Shown here: piece after piece, positions 9,784-18,797 of the stretch
How positions within the stretch are numbered: the first letter of the stretch is position 1
Layout of the letters: each line of letters opens with the position of its first letter
Source of the DNA: Muribaculaceae bacterium
GTDB taxonomy: Bacteria > Bacteroidota > Bacteroidia > Bacteroidales > Muribaculaceae
Reading direction: 5' to 3'
Length of the DNA: 64,000 bases
Assembly: GCA_017557425.1 (NCBI GenBank)
Contig: JAFYYU010000015.1
Coordinates: forward strand, 62,001 to 126,000
Notes under the pieces: model-generated
The model's input: only the letters and a program-made list of their open reading frames with translations
Told to the model about the DNA's origin: nothing
Databases searched by the model: none
Made by a program: the position numbers and the translations under genes

Positions 9784-10329
9784 ATGGTAGATGCTTTGAG
9801 ACTGAAAATCAAGACGTTACCATTTGGCACTCACACGGTTGAATGTCATCTGGACGAATCGTTTTTCAATTCGGAAGAGCAGACCGAAGTGAGACGCGCC
9901 GACGTGGACGTCAACCTTGAGGTCACCCGCAAGAGCGAGAATACTTTCCACCTGGAGATCGCCTGCAACGGCACGGTGACAACCGCCTGTGACCGCTGTC
10001 TGGACGATCTGGATTTGCCGGTGGACGTGAACTATAGCCTGAATGTGGAGCAAATGGGCAACGAGCTCGACGACAGCAACGACGAGCTACTGATTGTGCC
10101 GGCCGATTGGCGAGAACTGGATGCCGCGCCCCTAGTGCGCGACACCGTGTTGCTCGCTCTGCCGATGACGCACTGTCATGAGAACGAAGAGGATTGCAAT
10201 CCCGACATGCTCAATGCCCTTGACAGCCATCGCGTCGAGTCCGTCCCCGACAGCGATGACATGACACAGAGTGAGACAAACGGCACCGACCCCCGTTGGG
10301 AGGCGCTTAAAAAACTGAAAGAACAATAA
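9784..10329 (+). CDS. yceD: YceD/DUF177 family protein
   Basis: 181 residues. DUF177 proteins are nearly always encoded just before rpmF and in plants and bacteria are needed for 23S rRNA accumulation; this gene sits 20 bases before rpmF, which supports the call. Visible signature: TACDRCLDDLDLPVDV with the paired cysteines around residues 63-66, and a second CHENEEDCNPDML cysteine pair near residue 140, both typical of the family. The C-terminus ends DPRWEALKKLKEQ, matching the usual WxxLxxL ending. Cytosolic, no signal peptide. Confidence 0.88.
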   Translation: MVDALRLKIKTLPFGTHTVECHLDESFFNSEEQTEVRRADVDVNLEVTRKSENTFHLEIACNGTVTTACDRCLDDLDLPVDVNYSLNVEQMGNELDDSNDELLIVPADWRELDAAPLVRDTVLLALPMTHCHENEEDCNPDMLNALDSHRVESVPDSDDMTQSETNGTDPRWEALKKLKEQ

Positions 10330-10349
10330 TTTTTAAATAACACAAGAAA

Positions 10350-10532
10350 ATGGCACATCCTAAAAGAAGACAGTCTAAGACTCGTACCGCAAAGCGCCGC
10401 ACCCACGATGTGGCTGTGGCTCCGACCATCGCTCAGTGCTCGAACTGTGGAGCATGGCATGTTTATCACACTGTATGCCCCGAGTGCGGTTACTACCGCG
10501 GCAAGAATGTGATGGGCAAGGAGGAAGCCTAA
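10350..10532 (+). CDS. rpmF: 50S ribosomal protein L32
   Basis: 60 residues. Opens MAHPKRRQSKTRTAKRRTH as in bL32 proteins and carries a zinc ribbon of two CxxC pairs (CSNC and CPEC), so it is the cysteine-containing, zinc-dependent form. Co-transcribed with yceD and followed at 155 bases by fabH, a common arrangement linking ribosome and lipid synthesis genes; plsX is missing between them. Confidence 0.97.
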   Translation: MAHPKRRQSKTRTAKRRTHDVAVAPTIAQCSNCGAWHVYHTVCPECGYYRGKNVMGKEEA

Positions 10533-10589
10533 ATCGCACCCAGCCGCAAGCGTTTGCCTTGACGGCTCCAGCGGTTTAAGCCGAACAAG

Positions 10590-10640
10590 ATATCCTGAAT
10601 GGGCTGAATCATCACTATTATTCAACCTCATTTAGGATAT
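10590..10640 (+). terminator. Hairpin between rpmF and fabH
   Basis: ATATCCTGAATG (10590-10601) pairs with CATTTAGGATAT (10629-10640) with one wobble; inner bases GGCTGAAT / ATTCAACC pair partly too. No T run longer than four follows, so it may be a leaky terminator or processing hairpin. Confidence 0.5.
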
Positions 10641-10687
10641 TGATTTTGAAACAACATCATAGTTAGAGATAATACGCTTTCTAGCTT

Positions 10688-11671
10688 ATGCTGAACGCAA
10701 AAATCACAGGCATCGCGTCGTTCCTGCCCGATGACGTGCTGGACAACGAGATGCTATCCCAGATGGTGGACACCAGCGACGAGTGGATCACCACACGAGT
10801 TGGGGTGAAAGAGCGTCGCATCCTCAAGAAACCGGTCGGATCGTCCTATATGGGCATCCAGGCAGTGAACAAGCTGCTGGAAGAGACCGGCACCGACCGC
10901 GACGACATCGACCTGCTCATCTGCCCGACGTCAAACCCCGATTACCGATTCCCCTCGACGGCATCGGTCATCGCTCACGGCGTCGGCATCGAGAAGAAAT
11001 GCTACGCCTATGACATCCAGGCCGCTTGCGCCGGATTTCTCGTAGGACTGTACGAGGCCACGGCCTACATCCGTGCAGGCATTTACAAGAAGGTCATCGT
11101 CGTCTCGGCCGAGAAAATGTCGAGCATGGTCGACTATAACGACCGTGCAATTTGCCCCCTCTTTGGCGACGCAGCAGCTTGCATGCTGCTCGAGCCCACC
11201 GAGGAGCCCATCGGTGTGATGGACGGCATCTTCCATGTGGACGGTTCGGGCCTCGAGCACCTGGTCTACAAGGCAGGCGGCTCGGCGCTGCGCACCAGCC
11301 ACGAGACCGTGGACGCCAATTTCCACTGCGTTTATCAAGAGGGACGTGCCGTTTACCGCCACGCGGTCATTGACATGCTCACTTCCAGCAGGGACGTGAT
11401 GAAGCGCAACAACCTGACCAAGGACAACATCCAGTGGTTTGTACCCCATCAGGCCAACTTGCGCATCATCGAGGCCGTCGGCGCACGGCTCGGCATCCCC
11501 GAGGAGAAAGTGCTCGTCAACATCGAGCATCGCGGCAACACCAGCGCCGCCAGCATTCCCTTGTGCCTTGACGAGAACAAGCACCGAATCAAAAAAGGTG
11601 ACAAACTAGTCCTCACTGCCTTTGGCGCAGGATTTACCTGGGGTGCACTCTACATCGTCTGGTCGCTGTAA
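10688..11671 (+). CDS. fabH: Beta-ketoacyl-ACP synthase III
   Basis: 327 residues. Starts type II fatty acid synthesis by condensing acyl-CoA with malonyl-ACP. Catalytic Cys114 is in AACAGFLVG, the His is in WFVPHQANLRI and the Asn in HRGNTSAASIP, giving the full Cys-His-Asn triad. The N-terminal ITGIASFLPDDVLDN and DEWITTRVGVKERR are family hallmarks. It follows yceD-rpmF as in many bacteria. I see no clear promoter between rpmF and fabH, so read-through is likely. Confidence 0.95.
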   Translation: MLNAKITGIASFLPDDVLDNEMLSQMVDTSDEWITTRVGVKERRILKKPVGSSYMGIQAVNKLLEETGTDRDDIDLLICPTSNPDYRFPSTASVIAHGVGIEKKCYAYDIQAACAGFLVGLYEATAYIRAGIYKKVIVVSAEKMSSMVDYNDRAICPLFGDAAACMLLEPTEEPIGVMDGIFHVDGSGLEHLVYKAGGSALRTSHETVDANFHCVYQEGRAVYRHAVIDMLTSSRDVMKRNNLTKDNIQWFVPHQANLRIIEAVGARLGIPEEKVLVNIEHRGNTSAASIPLCLDENKHRIKKGDKLVLTAFGAGFTWGALYIVWSL

Positions 11672-11692
11672 TCCAGCACCAGCACGGAAAAC

Positions 11693-11744
11693 GAAGCATC
11701 ACTACTCAAGAAGATTGCAACATCAACCCGAGTAGCGATGCTTC
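11693..11744 (+). terminator. Hairpin after fabH
   Basis: Arms GAAGCATCACTACTC (11693-11707) and GAGTAGCGATGCTTC (11730-11744), 15 positions with one mismatch. Confidence 0.65.
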
Positions 11745-11808
11745 TTGAATAAAGGAACAAACAACTAGAATCTAGGGACTAGGGACTAGAAACTAAAAAC
11801 TCAACGAA

Positions 11809-12690
11809 ATGCATCGAGCAGGATTTGTCAACATCGTGGGTAACCCCAACGTGGGAAAATCGACACTGAGCAACCGCCTGGTGGGCGAGCGCCTGTCCAT
11901 TATCACCAGCAAGGCGCAGACCACCCGCCACCGCATCATGGGCATCGTCAACACCGACGACTACCAGATCGTCTTCAGCGACACGCCCGGCGTGCTCAAG
12001 CCCAAGTTCCGTCTCCAGCAGAGCATGCTGGAATACTCCACCGGCGCACTGGTCGATGCCGACGTGCTTCTGTATGTCACCGACGTCATCGAGTCGCCAA
12101 CCAAGAACAAGGATTTCCTGGATAAGGTCGCTAGAGAAAAAATCCCCATCCTGCTGGTTATCAATAAGATCGACCTGTTGAAGGGCAACGACGACCTAGT
12201 GCGCATTATCGACCAATGGAAACAGTTGCTGCCCACGGCCGAGGTATTCCCCACCAGCGCGCTGGAAAACTTCAACGTCGACAACATCATGAAGCGCATC
12301 GTTGAGCTGCTTCCTGAGAGTCCGCCCTACTTCGGCAAGGATGCCCTGACAGACCGCAGCAGCCGCTTCTTTGTCACCGAGATCGTGCGCGAAAAGATTT
12401 TCATGACCTATGATAAGGAAGTCCCCTATGCCACACAGGTCATCGTCGAGAAATTTGACGAGAGCGATAACGCTATCCACATCATGGCGGTCATCTATGT
12501 CGAGCGCGACAGCCAAAAGGGCATCATCATCGGGCACCAGGGCAAAATGCTCAAACGCGTGGGAACCGAAGCCCGCAAGGACATCGAAAAATTCTTTGAC
12601 AAGAAAGTATTCCTGGAACTTTACGTCAAGGTCGAGAAAGACTGGCGCAACCAGGAAAAGAAACTCAAAGCATTCGGTTACATCGAATAA
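11809..12690 (+). CDS. era: GTPase Era
   Basis: 293 residues. Ribosome-assembly GTPase that binds the 3' end of 16S rRNA. G1 GNPNVGKST (residues 11-19), G3 DTPG, G4 NKID are all present, followed by a KH RNA-binding domain with GIIIGHQGKMLKRVG. The length is normal. The gene is 36 bases upstream of der, so the two GTPases probably share a transcript. The leader just before the ATG is an array of degenerate ACTAG/ACTAAA repeats instead of a Shine-Dalgarno sequence. Confidence 0.96.
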   Translation: MHRAGFVNIVGNPNVGKSTLSNRLVGERLSIITSKAQTTRHRIMGIVNTDDYQIVFSDTPGVLKPKFRLQQSMLEYSTGALVDADVLLYVTDVIESPTKNKDFLDKVAREKIPILLVINKIDLLKGNDDLVRIIDQWKQLLPTAEVFPTSALENFNVDNIMKRIVELLPESPPYFGKDALTDRSSRFFVTEIVREKIFMTYDKEVPYATQVIVEKFDESDNAIHIMAVIYVERDSQKGIIIGHQGKMLKRVGTEARKDIEKFFDKKVFLELYVKVEKDWRNQEKKLKAFGYIE

Positions 12691-12726
12691 ACAACTAAGG
12701 ACTAAAGACTAAGGACTAATATATAT

Positions 12727-14040
12727 ATGGGACGTTTAGTAGCAATCGTGGGAAGGCCCAATGTGGGCAAGTCAACACTGTTTAACCGCCTGACGCAGAC
12801 CCGTGACGCCATCGTTAACGACACCAGCGGCACCACACGTGACCGCCAGTACGGCAAGATGGAGTGGAACGGCATGGAAATGTCGGTCGTGGACACCGGC
12901 GGATGGGTAGTCAACAGTGAAGACATCTTTGAAGACGAAATCAACAAGCAGGTGCAACTCGCCATCGAGGAAGCAGACGTTATCCTCTTTGTCGTGGACA
13001 TCAAGAACGGCATCACCGACCTTGACGACCAAGTGGCCGACATATTGCGCCGCACTTCCAAACCCGTCATTGTCGTCGCCAACAAGGACGACAACAACCA
13101 GAGCATGTATGCCGAGGCCGAGTTCTATGCCCTTGGACTCGGGCAGCCGTTCTCCATCTCGGCCGCTAACGGCAACGGCACCGGCGACCTGCTTGATGAA
13201 GTCGTGAAACAGATGCCCGACAAGGCAGAGGAGGATGTTGACGAAGACCTGCCCCGCTTCGCCATCGTGGGACGTCCCAACGCCGGCAAATCGTCGCTGG
13301 TCAACTCCCTCATGGACGAGCAGCGCAACATCGTCACCGACATCGCCGGCACCACGCGCGACAGCATCTACTCGCGCTACAACAAGTTCGGCTTTGACTT
13401 CTACCTCGTGGATACCGCCGGCATCCGCAAGAAGAACAAGGTGAACGAGGATATCGAGTACTACTCGGTGCTGCGCTCTATCCGCGCCATCGAGAACAGC
13501 GACGTGTGCATCCTGCTCATCGACGCCACACGCGGCATTGAGGCCCAAGACGTCAATATCTTCTCCATCATCCAGAAGAACCGCAAGGGACTCGTCGTGC
13601 TGGTCAACAAATGGGATCTGGCACAGAACAAGACGCAGCAGTCGATTGACCACTTCGAGGCGACCATCCGCGAGCGTTTCGCCCCGTTCACCGACTTCCC
13701 CATCATTTTCGGGTCGGCGCTGACCAAGCAACGCATCCACAAGGTGCTGCAAACGGCTATCGACGTGTACAACAACCGCCGCATCGTCATCCCCACCTCG
13801 CAGCTCAATAATGTGCTGCAGGAGGCCATACAAGCCTACCCGCCCCCCGCTGTCAAGGGCAAGTACATCAAAATCAAGTACATCACCATGCTCAAGGGTG
13901 CCCACGTGCCCACGTTCATCTTCTTCTGCAACCTGCCGCAGTGGGTCAAGGACCCCTACAAGCGCTATCTGGAAAACAAGATACGCGAGAACTGGAATCT
14001 GCACGGAACGATCATCAATCTGTTCTTCCGCGAGAAATAG
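12727..14040 (+). CDS. der: Ribosome biogenesis GTPase Der
   Basis: 437 residues with two tandem GTPase domains and a KH-like C-terminal domain, acting in 50S subunit maturation. First G domain: GRPNVGKST at residues 8-16, DTGG, NKDD. Second: GRPNAGKSS near residue 180, [12 protein letters not shown]. The C-terminal [19 protein letters not shown] and INLFFREK endings are typical. It follows era after a spacer made of repeated ACTAAGG/ACTAAAG units and ends at a good terminator. Confidence 0.96.
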   Translation: MGRLVAIVGRPNVGKSTLFNRLTQTRDAIVNDTSGTTRDRQYGKMEWNGMEMSVVDTGGWVVNSEDIFEDEINKQVQLAIEEADVILFVVDIKNGITDLDDQVADILRRTSKPVIVVANKDDNNQSMYAEAEFYALGLGQPFSISAANGNGTGDLLDEVVKQMPDKAEEDVDEDLPRFAIVGRPNAGKSSLVNSLMDEQRNIVTDIAGTTRDSIYSRYNKFGFDFYLVDTAGIRKKNKVNEDIEYYSVLRSIRAIENSDVCILLIDATRGIEAQDVNIFSIIQKNRKGLVVLVNKWDLAQNKTQQSIDHFEATIRERFAPFTDFPIIFGSALTKQRIHKVLQTAIDVYNNRRIVIPTSQLNNVLQEAIQAYPPPAVKGKYIKIKYITMLKGAHVPTFIFFCNLPQWVKDPYKRYLENKIRENWNLHGTIINLFFREK

Positions 14041-14071
14041 TATTCAAAACTAGATTTGAAACCTTATCAAT

Positions 14072-14103
14072 CCCTGGTAGCATATTGACTGCCAGGGGTT
14101 TTT
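14072..14103 (+). terminator. Terminator of era-der
   Basis: CCCTGGTAG (14072-14080) pairs with CTGCCAGGG (14089-14097), one wobble, followed by TTTTT. Confidence 0.8.
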
Positions 14104-14158
14104 GATTTCCACAAGATAAAAATACAGCATTTTTATTCAAGAAAAATTGTCTAAATAC

Positions 14159-14189
14159 TTGCTTATTTAAAATAATCATCGTAATTTTG
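14159..14189 (+). promoter_or_regulatory. Distal promoter, 220 bases before next gene
   Basis: TTG at 14159-14161, a 20-base spacer and TAATTTTG at 14182-14189 form a full promoter match. No real gene starts nearby: only a 19-codon frame from the ATG at 14222. Confidence 0.6.
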
Positions 14190-14310
14190 CGACGAAATCC
14201 ATAGGAGATAGACGTCCTTGCATGGATCCGAACTTAAGACAACAAACGACAAGAACATATATACTTGAATTTTGGTTATGAAGATGGTGTGCTTTTGTGA
14301 AAAAGCGCAC
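14190..14310 (+). other. Possible short transcript or leader region
   Basis: Part of the 370-base gap between der and the coiled-coil gene. It lies just after the promoter at 14159-14189 and ends in a hairpin GTGTGCTTTT (14287-14296) / AAAAGCGCAC (14301-14310) followed by a pyrimidine-rich stretch. It holds one 19-codon frame at 14222 with no recognisable product. It could be a small RNA of about 110 bases or an attenuated leader; nothing decides between them. Confidence 0.3.
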
Positions 14311-14369
14311 TTTCGCTTTCTATAAGGACTAATAAAGCTAAAAAAGTGCAGAAACTAAAAACTATTTAC

Positions 14370-14377
14370 TATCTTTG
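14370..14377 (+). promoter_or_regulatory. -7 box of coiled-coil gene
   Basis: TATCTTTG 33 bases upstream of the start codon at 14411. The -33 region lacks a clear TTG. Confidence 0.5.
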
Positions 14378-14410
14378 CCATCACAAATCAACTTTTAAAC
14401 CAAACCTGCA

Positions 14411-15112
14411 ATGAAGAAGATCAAACTGATGGTCATCGCTATGACCGTAACGATGTTGACTGCTGTAGCTCCCGCCGCTATGGCCCAGCCCGCCCAGAAC
14501 GTGCAACAACTCGAAAGAGAGATCGAGCAGCACGAGAAGAACATCAAGGAGAAGGAGAACTCCATCAAGGACCTGGAAGAGCAAATCGACAACATGAAGT
14601 CGCAGCTCAAGGATCTCGAGTCACAGAAAAAGACGCTCGAGAAGGAACTCAAAGCCGAAATCAAGACCCGCAAGGACAAATTCGTCACCCGCGACGAGCT
14701 AGTCTATGACCAGGAAATCGCCGACGTGCTCTACAACCCCTACAACAAGAGCGACGTCGAGGAAGCGCTCGACAGCTTTGAGGGAATGGAGACCAAAGAA
14801 GTCATCAAAAAGAAAGAGATTGTCCAAAAATACGGCGAATACACCAAGGACCTCAGAGATTTCATGGAAAAGATGAAAAAGAACCTTGCTGCCAACCACT
14901 GGAAATACGTCTCCTCGTCCACCGACCTGTACAAGAAATTCGAGAAAGAGCTCAAAGGCACAAAGTACTGGAAAATCTATAACAAGAAAGAGAAAAACGA
15001 GAGCATCGACTATCTGGACCGCGTGATGGACAAGATCATGCTCTTCAAGAACGACGGACTCAAGAGCGAGACCCAATTCAACGAAGTGCTCAACATGCTC
15101 TACGCCAACTGA
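14411..15112 (+). CDS. Secreted coiled-coil protein of unknown function
   Basis: 233 residues, not recognised. Signal peptide about 1-25 (MKKIKLMVIAMTVTMLTAVA, cleavage after AMA). Residues 28-90 form a strongly charged heptad-patterned coiled coil (QQLEREIEQHEKNIKEKENS onwards). The remainder is helical, Lys/Glu-rich, with a KYWKIYNKKEKNESIDYL segment and no cysteine or catalytic motif. It is flanked by its own promoter and by a long inverted repeat, so it is a single-gene unit. Periplasmic location is inferred from the signal peptide and the lack of a lipobox. Confidence 0.7.
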   Translation: MKKIKLMVIAMTVTMLTAVAPAAMAQPAQNVQQLEREIEQHEKNIKEKENSIKDLEEQIDNMKSQLKDLESQKKTLEKELKAEIKTRKDKFVTRDELVYDQEIADVLYNPYNKSDVEEALDSFEGMETKEVIKKKEIVQKYGEYTKDLRDFMEKMKKNLAANHWKYVSSSTDLYKKFEKELKGTKYWKIYNKKEKNESIDYLDRVMDKIMLFKNDGLKSETQFNEVLNMLYAN

Positions 15113-15128
15113 TCACCATTTGATTAAA

Positions 15129-15198
15129 ACTACGAATTACGCGAATTAAACTAATTGGCATCCGCATGGCCTTAAGTTTAATTCGCGTAATTCGTAGT
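15129..15198. terminator. Perfect 24-bp inverted repeat between convergent genes
   Basis: Arms 15129-15152 and 15175-15198 are perfectly complementary over 24 bases (core TTACGCGAATTAAACT). It lies between the plus-strand coiled-coil gene and the minus-strand tRNA and probably ends transcription from both sides. Confidence 0.6.
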
Positions 15199-15205
15199 AT
15201 CCTTG

Positions 15206-15279
15206 TGGTCCCACTTGGGCTTGAACCAAGGACTCCCTGATTATGAGTCAGGTGCTCTAACCAACTGAGCTATAGGACC
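15206..15279 (-). tRNA. tRNA with CAU anticodon, probably tRNA-Ile2
   Basis: 74 bases, full cloverleaf on the minus strand: acceptor GGTCCTA / TGGGACC, D arm AGCTCAGTTGGTTAGAGC, anticodon loop CTCATAA and T arm with GGTTCAAGCCC. Discriminator A; the CCA end is not encoded. The anticodon arm GACTCATAATC matches that of E. coli tRNA-Ile2, in which C34 is modified to lysidine so that AUA is read. Elongator Met is the alternative. Confidence 0.9.
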
Positions 15280-15378
15280 TTGCTTTTAGTTTGACAGCAC
15301 CTGCTGCCTCGAAAAGCGACTGCAAAGATACAAAAATTTAGTGAACCGGCAACTTATTGCCGGTTTTTTCGTGTATTG

Positions 15379-16773
15379 TCATCCCATCAGGGCGGTGAAC
15401 ACGTTGAGAAGCCAGCCACTGATGGCCATGTAGATGGTGATGCCCACAATATCGTTGGTCACGGTGACAAAGGGACCCGTAGCGATGGCGGGGTCAATCT
15501 TTAGACGCTCAAGCACCAACGGCACCACCGTGCCGAACAGTGAGGCGAACATCACCACCAGGAACAGCGATGTGGTCACCGCAGCAGCAGCGATGTTAGA
15601 CTTCATGGGGTCGTTATCCACAGGGAAGAACCGTGTGTACAGGAAGATGAGCAGTCCCATGACCAGCGCATTGATGAGCGCGGTGCTGAATTCCTTGAAC
15701 AGGTGCTTGCCCACGTGCTTGATGTCCAGGCTGCCGTTGGCTAGGCCCTGCACGACGATTGCGCTCGACTGGGTGCCCACATTACCGCCCGTACCGCCAA
15801 TCAAGGGGATGAACAGCGCCAGTCCCGGCAGGATGCGCAACAGGTCGGCATCGCCTTCGCCACCGCCCAAAATCAGGGCGTTGATGATACCGCCCACCAG
15901 ACCGATGAGCAGCCACGGCAATCGTGCCCTCACCTGACGGAACACGTTATCGTCGGTCTCAATGTCGCCCCAGATACCCGACGCCATCTGGTAGTTGTCC
16001 TCGCCCTGCTCACGCACCCGGTCGATGATGTCGTCCACCGTGATGCGTCCCACCAGGCGGCCGATGCTGTCCACGACAGGCATCGCCACCAGGTCATATT
16101 TCTCGAAGTCAAGGGCTACGTCCTCGATATGGGTATCGGTGCGCACGCTCAGGGGGTCGGGCTCCATGACGTGCTTGATTTTGCTGGCCGACGGGTTGGT
16201 AATGGTCGTCTTCAACGGGAAGATGCCCTTCAAACGGTGGTCGTCGTCAACGACATAGATGTTGTATATCTCGTCCAGATCCTCGGCCTGCTGGCGCATC
16301 GCCTTGATGCAGTCGGGCATCGACATATTCTCGTTGACGACAATCATCTCTGTGGACATGTAACCACCGGCGGTGTCCTCGTCATATTGCAGCAGATCCA
16401 CGATATCGCCTGCCTGCTCCACGTCGTCGATGTGGCTGATGACGTCCTCGCGGTCCTCTTCGTCAAGTTCCTGGATCACATCCACGGCATCGTCGGCGTC
16501 CATCTGTTCCACCTGCTTGGCGATTTCCTCGTTGGGCATCAGTTCCATCAGGTCATGGCGCTGGTCCTCATCAAGTTCCACAAGCACGTCGGCAGCGGTC
16601 TCGTCATCGAGCATCAGCATGATGAACAAGGCTTCCTCGTCATTGAGGTCACCAACGAGTTCGGCTATATCGGCAGGATGCAGATCCCTGATTTTGGCAC
16701 GCACCAACTCCTCATTCTTGTTTTTGATGAGTTGGTCAAGGTTCTGCAAGTATTCTTCGGTAAACTCTTTCAT
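15379..16773 (-). CDS. mgtE: Magnesium transporter MgtE
   Basis: 464 residues. Dimeric Mg2+ channel of the inner membrane. Order of domains: acidic N domain (residues 1-130, repeats of LxxLxxEEAxxxLxxLD type), paired CBS domains (about 135-265) that sense Mg2+, then five membrane helices (about 280-464). The pore motif PLIGGTGGNVGTQSS and the GPFVTVTNDIVG segment near the C-terminus are present. Transcribed on the minus strand just after rsmA with 32 bases between them, so rsmA-mgtE may be one transcript. No M-box riboswitch is seen upstream. Confidence 0.94.
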   Translation of the reverse strand: MKEFTEEYLQNLDQLIKNKNEELVRAKIRDLHPADIAELVGDLNDEEALFIMLMLDDETAADVLVELDEDQRHDLMELMPNEEIAKQVEQMDADDAVDVIQELDEEDREDVISHIDDVEQAGDIVDLLQYDEDTAGGYMSTEMIVVNENMSMPDCIKAMRQQAEDLDEIYNIYVVDDDHRLKGIFPLKTTITNPSASKIKHVMEPDPLSVRTDTHIEDVALDFEKYDLVAMPVVDSIGRLVGRITVDDIIDRVREQGEDNYQMASGIWGDIETDDNVFRQVRARLPWLLIGLVGGIINALILGGGEGDADLLRILPGLALFIPLIGGTGGNVGTQSSAIVVQGLANGSLDIKHVGKHLFKEFSTALINALVMGLLIFLYTRFFPVDNDPMKSNIAAAAVTTSLFLVVMFASLFGTVVPLVLERLKIDPAIATGPFVTVTNDIVGITIYMAISGWLLNVFTALMG

Positions 16774-16805
16774 TTTCTTCAGTGGTCAAATCAACTCCTA
16801 ACTTA

Positions 16806-17591
16806 TTACTTCTTCTCAATCGATGTGGCAAGCCGCGTCAGGGCGATGAAGTCTTCAACGCCCAGTTGCTCGGGGCGTTGTCGGAACACGTCTTGTTCCA
16901 TCACTGTCGGGTCAGCCATGAAGACCGATTTCAACGAGCTGCGCAGCATCTTGCGCCGTTGGCCGAAGGACAGTTTCACCAAGCGTTTAAACATACGCTC
17001 GTCGACGCCCAGGTCGGTAACGCCGTTGCGGGTCAACCGTATGACGCCGCTCTTGACCTTGGGCGGCGGATTGAACACGTGCTCATCGACAGTGAACAGG
17101 TATTCGATGTCATACCAAGCCTGCAACAGCACCGACAGGATGCCGTAGGCCTTGCTGCCCGGCGGCTCGGCGATGCGCTGCGCCACCTCGCGCTGCAGCA
17201 TACCGCTGCAGCAAGCCACCTGGTCACGGTAGTCCAGCACCTTGAAGAAGATCTGGGTCGAGATGTTATAGGGATAATTGCCGATGACGCAGAAAGGTCT
17301 GTCACCGTACAGCTTCTTGAGATCCATTTTCAGGAAATCCTCCCCGATGATACGGCCGTGCAGCTGCGGATAAGCCACCTCCAGGTAATCCACGCTCTCG
17401 CTGTCGAGCTCCACCACGGTCAGGTCAAGCCCCATGTCCAGCAGGAACTGCGTGAGCACACCCATGCCCGGCCCCACCTCCAGCACCGGCAGGTGACGGA
17501 AGTCGTCCAGCGTATGGGCGATGCGCTCAGCAATCGACAGGTCGGTCAAGAAATGCTGACCCAATGACTTTTTTGCTCTAACTTTCCGCAT
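16806..17591 (-). CDS. rsmA: 16S rRNA dimethyladenosine transferase (RsmA/KsgA)
   Basis: 261 residues. Dimethylates A1518 and A1519 of 16S rRNA using SAM during 30S maturation. N-terminal KKSLGQHFLTD, the SAM-binding VLEVGPGMGVLT, acidic ELDSES and the catalytic NYPYNIS (the N-[IL]PY motif) are all present. The frame is open for 29 more codons upstream, but the family starts at the MRKVRAKKSLGQ position, so ATG at 17591 was chosen. Divergent from the plus-strand membrane protein gene. Confidence 0.94.
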   Translation of the reverse strand: MRKVRAKKSLGQHFLTDLSIAERIAHTLDDFRHLPVLEVGPGMGVLTQFLLDMGLDLTVVELDSESVDYLEVAYPQLHGRIIGEDFLKMDLKKLYGDRPFCVIGNYPYNISTQIFFKVLDYRDQVACCSGMLQREVAQRIAEPPGSKAYGILSVLLQAWYDIEYLFTVDEHVFNPPPKVKSGVIRLTRNGVTDLGVDERMFKRLVKLSFGQRRKMLRSSLKSVFMADPTVMEQDVFRQRPEQLGVEDFIALTRLATSIEKK

Positions 17592-17645
17592 GTTTGGTCT
17601 TTTATTGTTATCTTTGCACGCTCCGTTGCATCCATTCGCAATGTG

Positions 17646-17653
17646 CAAAGGTA
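17646..17653 (-). promoter_or_regulatory. -7 box of rsmA
   Basis: TACCTTTG on the minus strand, 54 bases upstream of the rsmA start. No clear -33 box. A plus-strand TATCTTTG at 17609-17616 may serve the divergent gene. Confidence 0.45.
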
Positions 17654-17717
17654 GCCATTTTTTGACGACCTCACGCATTAGAGCGCGACAAAATAACTTT
17701 TCAAGACTAGAAAAAAC

Positions 17718-18770
17718 GTGAAAAAAGCCGTCTCATACCTCGTGAAATACGGAATCCCCCTTGTCATTGGCGTGGGGCTCATGTATTTCCTCTACAAGAA
17801 TGTGGACATCAACAGCATGATGGACACCCTCAAGACCGACGTTAACTACTGGTGGTTCATCCCCGTGGCCGTGGTCAGCATCTTCAGCCACGTGTTCAGG
17901 GCCCTGCGCTGGCGCCTGCAACTCAAGGCCATCGACGTCAAACCGTCGTTCAGCGCTGTGCTGAACAGCATCTTCGGCACCTATGCCGTTAACCTGGTGT
18001 TCCCCCGACTGGGCGAGGTGTGGCGCTGCGGCTATATCGCCAACAGGCAAAAGGCTTCGGTCACCCAAGTCATGGGTTCGATGGTTGCCGACCGGCTTAC
18101 CGACACGCTTACCGTGCTCATCTTGACACTCGTCACCTTTGTGCTCGCGCAAGACGCATTCAGCAAGTTCTTTGACACTTACCCGCAGATGAAGGAGAAC
18201 TTCCTCAACGTCGCCAGTGACGCGCGCATCTGGATCGGCACCGCAGTGGCCATCATCGCCATCGGCTGGCTGCTGGTGATGAAGACCGAGAACACAATCA
18301 TCAAGAAAATCCAACTCATGGCCCGCAACCTGTGGGAAGGCTTCGCCGCCATCACGCGCATGGAAGGCAAGTGGTGGTTCCTGCTGTTGACCATCCTCAT
18401 CTGGGGGTGCTATTTCCTGCAGCTCTACCTCGCCTGCAAGGCTTTCTCCTTCACCAGTCCGCTTAGCGTGCTGGCCGTGCTTGTGATGTTCGTTCTGAGC
18501 AGCATCGGCATGGGTATTCCCACCAACGGCGGCCTGGGCTCATGGCATGTGGCCATCATCTTCGCCCTGTCGCTCTACGGCGTGGGCGTGTTCTCGCCCT
18601 CCAACTTCGACCCGCGGGCTTCGGCGTTCGCGATGCTCGTGTGGGGCTTCCAGACGGTACTGCTCATCGTGCTCGGCATCTACGCCTTCACCAGCATGGC
18701 CATCGACCGCAACCGCATCGAGAGCGGCAAGACCGTTGTCGATACCACCAACGACGAAATCAAACTCTAA
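17718..18770 (+). CDS. Lysylphosphatidylglycerol synthetase/flippase-type membrane protein (UPF0104)
   Basis: 350 residues starting at GTG 17718. About eight membrane segments (for example residues 10-27, 46-62, 128-145, 171-189, 219-240, 252-275, 305-325). HVFRALRWRLQLKA, FGTYAVNLVFPRLGEVWRCG and IPTNGGLGSWHVA match the UPF0104/AglD-like family, related to the membrane domain of MprF. Members are thought to move lipids or lipid-linked precursors; no synthetase domain is attached. The gene is followed at 27 bases by a single-pass membrane protein and likely co-transcribed with it. Confidence 0.8.
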   Translation: MKKAVSYLVKYGIPLVIGVGLMYFLYKNVDINSMMDTLKTDVNYWWFIPVAVVSIFSHVFRALRWRLQLKAIDVKPSFSAVLNSIFGTYAVNLVFPRLGEVWRCGYIANRQKASVTQVMGSMVADRLTDTLTVLILTLVTFVLAQDAFSKFFDTYPQMKENFLNVASDARIWIGTAVAIIAIGWLLVMKTENTIIKKIQLMARNLWEGFAAITRMEGKWWFLLLTILIWGCYFLQLYLACKAFSFTSPLSVLAVLVMFVLSSIGMGIPTNGGLGSWHVAIIFALSLYGVGVFSPSNFDPRASAFAMLVWGFQTVLLIVLGIYAFTSMAIDRNRIESGKTVVDTTNDEIKL

Positions 18771-18797
18771 AGACTACACACTAAAGACTCAAAAGCT

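Noticed and set aside
12772..14004. 410-codon minus-strand frame opposite der
   Set aside because: der is certain on the plus strand; the antisense frame results from its codon bias.
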